DNA of 6,588 nt, taken from contig JAUUVE010000118.1 of assembly GCA_030589715.1 (NCBI GenBank), positions 1 to 6,588 on the forward strand. Direction: 5' to 3'. This stretch comes from Desulfobacteraceae bacterium. Lineage in GTDB: Bacteria > Desulfobacterota > DSM-4660 > Desulfatiglandales > Desulfatiglandaceae. The notes under the pieces were generated by a model that saw only the letters and a program-made list of their open reading frames with translations, searched no databases and was not told the DNA's origin. The translations under genes were made by a program, and so were the position numbers. Shown in pieces: positions 1 through 5,481 of this stretch (position 1 is the first letter of the stretch; each line of letters starts with the position of its first letter).

Positions 1-2
1 AC

Positions 3-119
3 GAGCCGGAGGTCCTCAGGACCGGATTTCTGAACCGGAATGACCCCACTGGGGATTTGACAAGACGTGGGTATTCATATTATGCAGTGGAAACTTTGCG
101 ATCTGCGCGGTTAGCCTAA
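3..119 (+). CDS. Possible C-terminal tail of a protein entering from the left edge (partial)
   Basis: The third frame is open from the left edge to a TAA at 117-119, giving 38 residues that end in an aromatic, charged stretch (RRGYSYYAVETLR, then SARLA). The other two forward frames stop within 45 bases. Length alone is weak evidence, because 38 codons without a stop is common by chance. The composition (Gly-Tyr-Ser-Tyr-Tyr, several Arg, Asp-Pro-Thr-Gly) reads like real protein rather than a shadow frame. The last codons overlap the left arm of the inverted repeat at 93-173, so the stop may be supplied by the repeat. I do not recognise the family. It may equally be non-coding. Confidence 0.3.
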   Translation, partial: EPEVLRTGFLNRNDPTGDLTRRGYSYYAVETLRSARLA

Positions 120-173
120 GGGCGGTACATGTTGACAAAAGGCTTTATCACCGCAAAGGCGCAAAGGGCGCAG
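93..173. repeat. Imperfect inverted repeat built on a CGCAAAG / CTTTGCG word
   Basis: The left part (93-117) reads CTTTGCG, then GCGCGGTT, then AGCCT. The right part (140-173) reads AGGCT, then ACCGCAAAGG, then CGCAAAGGGCGCAG. AGCCT (113-117) and AGGCT (140-144) are exact complements, and GCGGT/ACCGC and CTTTGCG/CGCAAAG pair further out, with small offsets. The right arm is also internally repetitive, with a 'GCAAAGG' word repeated about every nine bases. From memory, 'ACCGCAAAGGCGCAAAG'-like strings occur repeatedly between genes in many environmental bacterial genomes. That makes an interspersed repeat likely here, but only one copy lies in this window. Confidence 0.5.
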
Positions 174-180
174 GTCCTAC

Positions 181-223
181 CCTCCGGCCTGGAAGCCCTA
201 CGGGCTGGAAGCGGGGCCGGAGG
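181..223. repeat. GC-rich extragenic palindrome (REP-like hairpin)
   Basis: Bases 181-189 (CCTCCGGCC) are the perfect reverse complement of 215-223 (GGCCGGAGG). Inside, AGCCC (194-198) pairs with GGGCT (202-206) over a three-base loop, giving a nested hairpin. The word CTGGAAGC occurs twice within it (189-196 and 205-212). No T-run follows, so it is not a standard terminator. It lies only eight bases after the CGCAAAG repeat, and the two may form one composite intergenic element. Confidence 0.55.
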
Positions 224-308
224 CTGCGTCTTGAGCGAAACGGGCGGTGAAAAAGTAATTCAACAGGTACAAATTTTGGAACTCTAAAGTCGTCAATGGA
301 GAAGAGAT

Positions 309-767
309 ATGTTTAAGGCAATTATTGTGATGTTTATAGGGACCATCATTGTCTCCATCGGAAATGGGCTCCTTAGCAAGGGCCTGCGTGCGTTACAGGA
401 GCTGGACTGGTCCGGCCCCTTTTGGTCTACCGGTCTTCACTATATAGGCACTGCAGCCAGAGATCCGATTATTGTAGTTGGAGTTGTTTGTCATGCGACA
501 TTTTTCGCCTTGCTGTTAGTGGCGTTTTCCCTGGGCGACCTAAGCCTTGTATTACCCATTACCTCCTTCACATACCTATTTGCCGCAATAATTGGAAAAA
601 TCTATCTGAATGAAGATGTCAATGCCTTGAGATGGATAGGCTCCATTATTATTGTGGCAGGTGTGTTTGTGGTATTGGTAGGTGAGGGAAGAAAAGAAGT
701 GAGGCAGGATAACAATACCAAAGACAAGGTCAAGTCAGCCCTTTATGTGGGACACCAAAATTCTTGA
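309..767 (+). CDS. Half-size EamA/DMT-superfamily membrane protein (small transporter or flippase subunit)
   Basis: This 152-residue protein has four predicted membrane helices at about residues 4-25, 53-73, 78-98 and 107-125, and a polar tail of about 25 residues. The second half carries the EamA/DMT signature: LPITSFTYLFAAI, then a short loop with a Leu-Asn-Glu motif (100-102), then RWIGSIIIVAGVFVV. Full EamA exporters have ten helices (two repeats of five), so this is a half-size protein, similar in scale to SMR pumps and to the ArnE/ArnF lipid-sugar flippase subunits, and it probably works as a dimer. The long polar segment between helices 1 and 2 (26-50) is more than SMR proteins usually have. 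The start is ATG with GGAG at 298-301, seven bases upstream. The substrate is unknown. Proximity to two glycosyltransferases makes a lipid-linked sugar possible, but that is inference. Confidence 0.7.
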   Translation: MFKAIIVMFIGTIIVSIGNGLLSKGLRALQELDWSGPFWSTGLHYIGTAARDPIIVVGVVCHATFFALLLVAFSLGDLSLVLPITSFTYLFAAIIGKIYLNEDVNALRWIGSIIIVAGVFVVLVGEGRKEVRQDNNTKDKVKSALYVGHQNS

Positions 768-805
768 TCCCTAGGTGCCGTGAAATCCTTCCCCTTCTCA
801 CCATC

Positions 806-819
806 ATCTCTTGGGAGAT
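806..819 (+). promoter_or_regulatory. Small hairpin overlapping the ribosome site of the MBL gene
   Basis: ATCTC (806-810) and GAGAT (815-819) are exact complements with a four-base loop TTGG. The right arm includes part of GGGAG (813-817), the only Shine-Dalgarno candidate for ATG 829. A five-base-pair stem is weak, so any effect on translation would be modest. It may be chance. Confidence 0.25.
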
Positions 820-828
820 CACGTAATT

Positions 829-1713
829 ATGGAAGAGAAACATTTTGGGCCTGTATGGTTTATTCCCGGCGAAAACAGTGGCAAATACCCCTTTTGCCAT
901 TCGATCTATATTGAACGTGCTGATGTTTTGATTGACCCTGCTTCCGACAGGAAAAGGCTCACCCAAATTCGAGAAAATCATGGGATTGGGGCGGTCTGGC
1001 TGAGCCATTGGCATGAAGATCACCTGATGCACCTGGATCTATTTGATGATCTGCCACTGTCTATCTCGAAGACAGACGCACCCCCCCTTTCCGATCTTGA
1101 GCTCTTCTTGGATTCTTACGGGATGGATGAGGAGGATGAACGCCAGCATTGGCGAGTCATATTAAGAGAAAATTTCCATTTCCGGCCTCGAAAGCCATCC
1201 TCTTTCTTACATGATGGAGAGATCATCCAGTTGGATGGGACGAAAGTGGAAGTGATCAGCACCCCTGGTCATACACCTGGGCACCTATCATTCTGGTTTC
1301 AAGAACTCGGGATAATCTTCTTGGGCGATTACGACCTAACCAGGTTCGGGCCGTGGTACGGTGATGTTGACTCAAGCATCGAAGAAACCATTTGGTCTGT
1401 AAAACGTCTACGCGATATCCCTGCAAAGGTGTGGCTCACTGCACATGAGACCGGTGTATTTGAGGAGCCCCCAGGAGATCTATGGGATCAATACTTAGGG
1501 GTTATCGATGAAAGAGAAACAAAGCTCCTGGAACTCCTTGAGAAACCTCAGACCCTTGAGGATATTGTTGGTGCCTGGATCATCTATGGGAGGCCAAGGG
1601 AGCCCAAGGCCTTCTTTGAGTTCGGCGAGCGGGCACACATGAAGAAGCATCTGGAGAGGCTCATAAACCAAGGTATAGTTACAAAGGATGGGGATAGATA
1701 CCGGAGGTTGTAG
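829..1713 (+). CDS. MBL-fold metallohydrolase with C-terminal winged-helix-like domain
   Basis: This 294-residue soluble protein of the metallo-beta-lactamase superfamily contains the metal-binding HxHxDH motif (H60, H62, D64, H65 in SHWHEDH), a third His in PGHTPGH (H148), the bridging Asp in LGDYD (D167) and the final His in TAHETG (H206). A complete two-metal site is therefore present. The last 65 or so residues (TLEDIV..., then HLERLINQGIVTKDG) look like the winged-helix tail of LACTB2-type enzymes, and the overall length fits. Such proteins include thioesterases, glyoxalase II-like enzymes and nucleases, so the substrate cannot be assigned. A TTG at 811 is in frame but has no ribosome site. 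ATG 829 has GGGAG at 813-817, eleven bases away, and was chosen. It lies 61 bases after the EamA gene, so co-transcription is likely. Confidence 0.88.
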   Translation: MEEKHFGPVWFIPGENSGKYPFCHSIYIERADVLIDPASDRKRLTQIRENHGIGAVWLSHWHEDHLMHLDLFDDLPLSISKTDAPPLSDLELFLDSYGMDEEDERQHWRVILRENFHFRPRKPSSFLHDGEIIQLDGTKVEVISTPGHTPGHLSFWFQELGIIFLGDYDLTRFGPWYGDVDSSIEETIWSVKRLRDIPAKVWLTAHETGVFEEPPGDLWDQYLGVIDERETKLLELLEKPQTLEDIVGAWIIYGRPREPKAFFEFGERAHMKKHLERLINQGIVTKDGDRYRRL

Positions 1714-1714
1714 G

Positions 1715-1765
1715 ATGAAATACTTTGAAGGAACAAGGCATCATCAAAAGGGGACTAACTTATGA
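1715..1765 (+). CDS. Possible 16-codon leader ORF coupled to the downstream glycosyltransferase
   Basis: An ATG at 1715 is preceded by GGAGG (1703-1707) with ideal seven-base spacing. It opens a 16-codon frame (MKYFEGTRHHQKGTNL) whose TGA (1763-1765) overlaps the ATG of the glycosyltransferase at 1762 as ATGA, the usual geometry of translational coupling. The GGAGG also lies inside the last codons of the MBL gene, so it may be fortuitous. The peptide has no runs of one amino acid suggestive of attenuation. Evidence is positional only. Confidence 0.25.
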   Translation: MKYFEGTRHHQKGTNL

Positions 1766-2982
1766 AAACAACGATGGTCATTCCATCTTATTGGGCACGG
1801 GAAAGCGCTGTAGGCGCAAAGGCCGCAGACGCGGTCTACGATCATCCCACCCCCCTTGACCAAGAAGGAACCCTTGGAAGGGTACTTGAAAGCCTTGGTA
1901 TCCTCAAAGAAAAGGACTTCGAGCTTGTGGTCATTGCAGTGGCCAACACTGAAGATATCGAAGCAAGGGTCGAGAAAAAGGTCTCTCATATCATCTCATC
2001 TGCTCCTTCCCATGTGAGAACCCTCCTCTTCAGCCACTCTCATCTGAGACGCATCCATAAGGTGATGACGGAGTCGGGTGGGGAAAAATTTATCAACCTC
2101 TTGAAACTTCGTGGTTACTCGAACATCCGAAACCTCTGTCTGTTTCTGCCCCATCTCCTCTCATCTGACACTGCCGTTCTTATTGACGATGATGAGGTCT
2201 TCGAAGACCCGGCCTTCATGGGAAAGGCACGTGAATTCATAGGCAGGGACCTGGACGCTGGATTTGTTGGCGCTGTGGCGGGTTACTATCTTCAGCCTGA
2301 TGGCGACTGGCACGTAGGGCGTGACAAGGAACCGTGGATGGAGCATTGGGACAAGCTGGAGAGGATGAATGAGGCCTTTGAGAAGATTATCGGGAGCGGC
2401 CCAAGGCTCAAGGAGACCCCTTTCGTCTTTGGTGGAAATATGGTTGTCCACAAGGAGGTCTTTACCCGCATCCCCTTCGATCCGATTGTGACAAGGGGGG
2501 AAGACATCGATTTCCTGATAAATATAAAGATGTTTGGATACAAATTCTTCCTCGATAACACCCTCTCTATCAAGCACTTGCCACCTTCCAAGTCACACCC
2601 TGTCTGGAAGCAGCTTCGCGAGGACATATATAGGTTTGTGCGTGAGAGGGCAAAGCTAAGGGATCAGGAACCGGAGAAGGATATGGTCCGCGTGTCAGTG
2701 GAAGAGCTCGAACCTTACCCCGGGGCATTCCTGGGGGACGATCTGGAAGATAAGACAGAGAGGGCGTGCAGGGTCCTCGCGGATCACTACCGTGCCCAAG
2801 GGTGTGAGGCTGACGCCAAAGAGGCCCTCAAAAATATTGAAATTTCAAGGGGCCAGGCTGTTCCCGAAAAAAACGCCTTCCACCAGCTTCTCCGTATAAA
2901 GAGGTTATGGGAAGAAATGATGCATTTTACCGCTCAGGAAGATATAAGGGAGAGGCTGAGACGCCTTTTTGCCTCATCATAA
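1762..2982 (+). CDS. GT-A-fold (family 2-like) glycosyltransferase
   Basis: This 406-residue cytoplasmic protein begins with MVIPSYW, the usual opening strand of GT2-type nucleotide-sugar transferases, followed by EGTLGRVLESL (35-45). YSNIRNLCLF (119-128) matches the position of the conserved 'ARN' helix. An acidic metal/nucleotide motif IDDDE lies at 141-145. FVFGGNMVVHKEVF (221-234), the GED triad (246-248) and a following His272 match the acceptor-side catalytic elements. The distance from the first strand to DDD (about 130 residues) exceeds the common 80-90, and about 130 residues follow the catalytic core, charged and helical with no membrane segment, so this is not a typical processive membrane GT2. 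The start is ATG with AAAGGGGA (1747-1754), seven bases away. It is 48 bases from the MBL gene and probably in the same transcript. Donor and acceptor are unknown. Confidence 0.8.
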   Translation: MKTTMVIPSYWARESAVGAKAADAVYDHPTPLDQEGTLGRVLESLGILKEKDFELVVIAVANTEDIEARVEKKVSHIISSAPSHVRTLLFSHSHLRRIHKVMTESGGEKFINLLKLRGYSNIRNLCLFLPHLLSSDTAVLIDDDEVFEDPAFMGKAREFIGRDLDAGFVGAVAGYYLQPDGDWHVGRDKEPWMEHWDKLERMNEAFEKIIGSGPRLKETPFVFGGNMVVHKEVFTRIPFDPIVTRGEDIDFLINIKMFGYKFFLDNTLSIKHLPPSKSHPVWKQLREDIYRFVRERAKLRDQEPEKDMVRVSVEELEPYPGAFLGDDLEDKTERACRVLADHYRAQGCEADAKEALKNIEISRGQAVPEKNAFHQLLRIKRLWEEMMHFTAQEDIRERLRRLFASS

Positions 2983-3054
2983 ACCTTGTTATTGCCTAAT
3001 ACAACGGATAGGCCAGATCCTCAATCTCGATTCCCTTATGAGGTGTTTGAAGAT

Positions 3055-3156
3055 ATGGGTGCGGCCGCAAAAACTGAGTGCATGGAACTCTCTTTTAAGA
3101 AAATCCCGCTAGAGCGACACCAGGACTATGGACTGAGCATGAGGCATCGAATTTAA
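3055..3156 (+). CDS. Possible 33-residue small ORF between the two glycosyltransferases
   Basis: ATG 3055 has AGGTG at 3041-3045, nine bases upstream. The frame runs 33 codons (starting MGAAAKTECMELSFKKIPL, ending SMRHRI) to a TAA at 3154-3156 that directly abuts a GTG at 3157 and lies 18 bases before the chosen start of the GT4 gene. The same frame is open all the way from the stop of the preceding glycosyltransferase (2983 on, 57 codons). This could be a tiny gene, the decayed end of a longer gene, or chance. I do not recognise it. Confidence 0.3.
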   Translation: MGAAAKTECMELSFKKIPLERHQDYGLSMRHRI

Positions 3157-3174
3157 GTGAAAGGAGAACAGAAT

Positions 3175-4386
3175 TTGAACCTACTCTTCATACCCAAAGT
3201 TTTTCCCAGGGCCAGCGTCATTGGAGGTCCCATTCTTATTCATCACAGGATCAAGAACCTTTCCAAAATGGGTCATCGGATAACAGTCCTGGCACCTGCC
3301 GCCTCAGATGAGGACCTCAAGGATAAGAGTCTTGAGCCTTACTGCGAAGAGATCATACTTATTGATTCTCCAAAGGGGAGAACCTCCCAAGAGATTCAGG
3401 AGCTCTCAGCCAAACTAAGGCGCCCCCCCTTCTTTCTTTCAGGTGACGGAGGTTATGACCCGAACCTGGATGAGGCCTTCAGGTCTCTCCTTGCAAGACA
3501 CCCCTATGACGCCATAATCGCCGAATACTCGATGATGGGTCAATATCTTGAGGGTGCAAAGGAAATCATTCCCCGGCGTACTATGACTATCATTTCCGTT
3601 CACGAGTGTTACACAGAGGCCTTCCGCCAGCGGGCAAGCAAGGGAGAGGCCATATCCGAAGAGACAACCAGAGAGCTATTCCAATACGAGTTCGAGATGT
3701 ACCGTTCTGTTGACCATATCCTTTCCCTTACCCGGGAGGATATGGAGACTCTCCTTCGCCTTGAATCAAGGCTCAAAGGAAAGACGGCCGTTGTCCCCCA
3801 TGGCGTGGACACCGAATTCTACACCCCTCCCCCTGAAAAGTCCTGGGATACAAATAACATACACTTCCTTGGAAATTTCCAGCATCACCCCAACGTAGAT
3901 GCGGTACAAAACTTCATGACCCATTGTTGGGGAAAGATATCAAGCCAAGTCCCGGACGTCATCTTTCATGCCATTGGATTCTCGCCCCCGCTTGAACTTC
4001 TGGCCCTCAGGAACGACCACGTCATTGTTCGGGAGGGGGGAGCACACTCCGACGTGAGGAAAACCTATTGGGAGAGCGACCTCTTCGTGGCCCCCATCGA
4101 GTTAGGTGGAGGGTTCCGGGGAAAGTTGCTGGAAGCCTTGGCCTGCGGGCTTCCCATTGTCTCGACCCGCCTCGCGGCATTCGGCATAGAACCCGTAAAC
4201 GGAAAAGAGATGTTTGTGACAAACAATTACGATCAATTCACCGAATATACCACAAGGCTCCTCACTGAGGTCCGGCTCAGAAAGGAGATGAGTACACAGG
4301 CTCGCGCCCTTGGGGTGCGCTTCGACCACAAAAACGCAGCCAAGAAGCTGAATGACGTGATAGAGGCCTACCACAGGCAAGAATAA
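3175..4386 (+). CDS. GT4-family (GT-B fold) glycosyltransferase
   Basis: This 403-residue retaining-type glycosyltransferase of the GT4 clan has an N-terminal acceptor domain (MNLLFIPKVFP..., GGP at 17-19, MGHRITVLAPA at 32-42). The inter-domain join is VPHGVDTEFY (207-216), a standard GT4 landmark. The C-terminal donor-binding domain has IHFLGNFQHHPNVDAV (229-244), then GGGFRGKLLEALACGLP (311-327), in which Lys317 and Glu320 occupy the usual nucleotide-sugar-phosphate and ribose contact positions, then IVSTRLAAFGIE. No signal peptide or membrane helix is seen. An in-frame GTG at 3157 would add six residues, but AAGGAG (3161-3166) lies eight bases before TTG 3175, so TTG is preferred. Pairing with the upstream GT-A enzyme suggests successive sugar additions to one product. 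Donor and acceptor are unknown. Confidence 0.88.
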   Translation: MNLLFIPKVFPRASVIGGPILIHHRIKNLSKMGHRITVLAPAASDEDLKDKSLEPYCEEIILIDSPKGRTSQEIQELSAKLRRPPFFLSGDGGYDPNLDEAFRSLLARHPYDAIIAEYSMMGQYLEGAKEIIPRRTMTIISVHECYTEAFRQRASKGEAISEETTRELFQYEFEMYRSVDHILSLTREDMETLLRLESRLKGKTAVVPHGVDTEFYTPPPEKSWDTNNIHFLGNFQHHPNVDAVQNFMTHCWGKISSQVPDVIFHAIGFSPPLELLALRNDHVIVREGGAHSDVRKTYWESDLFVAPIELGGGFRGKLLEALACGLPIVSTRLAAFGIEPVNGKEMFVTNNYDQFTEYTTRLLTEVRLRKEMSTQARALGVRFDHKNAAKKLNDVIEAYHRQE

Positions 4387-4405
4387 AGCGATTTCTTGGG
4401 CGTGC

Positions 4406-4428
4406 AGGGCCAAATCCCTCAGTTTTTT
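4406..4428 (+). terminator. Weak intrinsic terminator candidate after the GT4 gene
   Basis: A four-base-pair stem AGGG/CCCT (4406-4409 with 4416-4419) is followed, after three bases, by six T residues (4423-4428), about 20 bases after the GT4 stop. The position is right for ending the glycosyltransferase transcript, but the stem is short. Confidence 0.35.
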
Positions 4429-4537
4429 CTTGACCAAACAGTGACTAAGGGAGTAAAAGGCCATATTAGGAAAGAATCGTCAATCTTACGTAATGAGGGT
4501 AATCCCGGTAACTTCACTCAGAGGCTTCACTCAAACC

Positions 4538-4555
4538 GCTGCCCGTATGGGCAGC
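4538..4555. repeat. Perfect short hairpin GCTGCCC-GTAT-GGGCAGC
   Basis: Seven base pairs close a four-base loop. No T-run follows on either strand, so it is not a standard terminator. It could be part of a leader RNA or a protein-binding palindrome. It lies 11 bases after one of two CTTCACTCA direct repeats with which it might form a unit. Confidence 0.45.
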
Positions 4556-4635
4556 AATCGATCGTCACATGCGGCTTGTGCAATCTATGAGTACCAACAC
4601 ATCAGCAATTTCAGCTAGTTATATAAACCCTGGTA

Positions 4636-4670
4636 CCTTTTTCAGTATACACAGCATACATTGAAAAAGG
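4636..4670. promoter_or_regulatory. Inverted repeat CCTTTTTCA...TGAAAAAGG upstream of the lipoprotein gene
   Basis: Nine-base arms (4636-4644 and 4662-4670) are perfect complements, and an inner GTAT/ATAC (4645-4648 and 4656-4659) extends the symmetry with a two-base bulge. The repeat ends 24 bases before the lipoprotein's ribosome site and overlaps a TATACA -10-like box (4646-4651). It may be an operator or a 5' mRNA hairpin. Which one cannot be decided from sequence. Confidence 0.45.
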
Positions 4671-4710
4671 AATGCTCATCAATAATTTCGAAAAAAGGAG
4701 GTGTGAAGGG

Positions 4711-4935
4711 ATGAAAAGATTTTTCTTGCTTCTCTTGATTGGCCTATTCTTGTCCGGGTGTGCGGCCGCGGCAAAAGAATCTGGATTTTGGGAGCACGAT
4801 ACCATGTATAAGAATTGGGCTCACCTTGGGTACAGTTGGTTCGGATACAATAAGCCCACAGTTGAGACGGGAAAGAAATCCGTCGAACAAAAATGGTGGG
4901 GTATACCCGAACCTGGTCCTGCCATAGAAGAATGA
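4711..4935 (+). CDS. Small lipoprotein of unknown function
   Basis: This 74-residue protein has a classic lipoprotein signal: MKR, a Phe/Leu/Ile-rich helix (4-14) and lipobox LSGC with Cys17 as the lipidated residue, giving a mature chain of 58 residues. Residues +2 to +4 are Ala, with no Asp at +2, so outer-membrane sorting is plausible in a Gram-negative. The mature part is rich in Trp and Tyr: FWEHDTMYKNWAHLGYSWFGY (26-46), then QKWWGIPEPGP (60-70). A conserved domain is not recognised, though I have the impression that similar short FWEH...WWGIP lipoproteins occur in other Desulfobacterota. ATG 4711 has a very strong AAGGAGGTG (4695-4703), which decides this start over an upstream ATG at 4672. 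It is isolated from both neighbours by more than 250 bases, so it probably has its own promoter. Confidence 0.8.
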   Translation: MKRFFLLLLIGLFLSGCAAAAKESGFWEHDTMYKNWAHLGYSWFGYNKPTVETGKKSVEQKWWGIPEPGPAIEE

Positions 4936-4949
4936 CATATTTGGAAGGA

Positions 4950-4980
4950 AATCCCATAGGGGACCCCAAATCTGGGGATT
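4950..4980. repeat. Compound palindrome just after the lipoprotein gene
   Basis: AATCCC (4950-4955) and GGGATT (4975-4980) are complementary and enclose GGGG-A-CCCC (4959-4967). Alternatively CCCCA (4964-4968) pairs with TGGGG (4973-4977) over a four-base loop. The position, 15 bases after the stop, suits a terminator or 3' stabilising hairpin, but no T-run follows. Confidence 0.35.
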
Positions 4981-5030
4981 CGGATAAACCACACTGACTG
5001 GGTCATTGAACTTTTGTAGTCTTTCCGTAA

Positions 5031-5050
5031 GGGCCTTATGGCCTGATTTT
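5031..5050 (+). terminator. Weak terminator-like hairpin
   Basis: GGCC (5032-5035) pairs with GGCC (5040-5043) around TTAT, with a G-T wobble extending it, and TTTT follows at 5047-5050. It lies about 100 bases after the lipoprotein stop and could end that transcript. The stem is short, so support is limited. Confidence 0.3.
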
Positions 5051-5189
5051 CCACCTTTTGGAATACGATGGTACTGCTATCATTCAGTAATCGTAAGAGT
5101 TAGAGACCTTTGGTTTGTTGGGTGTCTTTGAAAGGATCAATGGTAAGGGCAATTCTTAACTAACCACTTAGGATAAAGGGGGAAAGGAC

Positions 5190-5456
5190 ATGAACAAGGG
5201 AGATTTAGTCAACGAGGTGGCCAAGGTCGTTTGCACCAAGAAAGAGGCGCAGGAAGCAGTGAATTGTGTATTCTCAAGCATTACCAAGGCGCTAAAAAAG
5301 AAGGATACAGTGACACTTATTGGTTTCGGGACCTTTAAGGTGCAGAAAAGAAAGGCCCGGAAAGGCAGAAATCCGCAGACTGGTGAACCGATCAAGATCA
5401 AGGCCAAGAGGGTCCCTAAGTTTGTGGCTGGGAAGGCCTTGAAAGACGCTGTGTAA
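5190..5456 (+). CDS. HU/IHF-family nucleoid DNA-binding protein
   Basis: This 88-residue protein has the normal HU length and full architecture. The N-terminal helices start MNKGDLVNEVAK, the GFGTF turn lies at 45-49, and the DNA-bending beta-arm is centred on RNPQTGEPIKI (60-70) with the intercalating Pro62. The terminal helix is VPKFVAGKALKDAV. It binds DNA as a dimer and bends or compacts it. The spelling NPQTGEPIKI favours HU over IHF, but paralogs exist in such genomes, so no hupA/hupB symbol is assigned. Cys15 and Cys26 are unusual, as HU proteins commonly lack cysteine. The start is ATG with AAAGGGGG (5175-5182), seven bases away. It is flanked by long gaps and followed by its own terminator, so it is monocistronic. 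Confidence 0.95.
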   Translation: MNKGDLVNEVAKVVCTKKEAQEAVNCVFSSITKALKKKDTVTLIGFGTFKVQKRKARKGRNPQTGEPIKIKAKRVPKFVAGKALKDAV

Positions 5457-5481
5457 AAACCATAAACGAAATCTTTATATG

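Larger units (their letters stand above)
4387..4710. other. Intergenic region of 324 bases with short repeats, no convincing gene
   Basis: Frames here lack good ribosome sites. A TTG-initiated frame at 4396-4590 has no Shine-Dalgarno and unconvincing composition. Contents seen: the weak terminator candidate at 4406-4428, a nine-base direct repeat CTTCACTCA at 4512-4520 and 4525-4533, a perfect seven-base-pair hairpin GCTGCCC/GGGCAGC with loop GTAT at 4538-4555, and a 35-base inverted repeat at 4636-4670. A promoter for the lipoprotein should lie here. TATAAA (4622-4627) and TATACA (4646-4651) are possible -10 boxes, but neither has a good -35 partner. Confidence 0.5.

Noticed and set aside
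132..160. Perfect TTGACA (132-137) as a promoter for the EamA gene
   Set aside because: No -10-like hexamer lies at a suitable distance, and the site is inside the inverted repeat.
93..173. CRISPR-like repeat array
   Set aside because: The nine-base periodicity is short and imperfect, there are no spacers, and no cas genes are present.
4102..4464. A 120-codon frame on the minus strand
   Set aside because: It lies mostly antisense to the conserved donor domain of the GT4 gene, which explains the open frame, and it shows no recognisable motif.
4396..4590. A 64-codon TTG-initiated frame after the GT4 gene
   Set aside because: It has no ribosome site and unconvincing composition, and it runs through the weak terminator and the repeat structures.
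4679..5054. Several minus-strand frames across the lipoprotein gene
   Set aside because: They are antisense to a gene with a clear signal peptide, lipobox and ribosome site, and none has a convincing start or motif.
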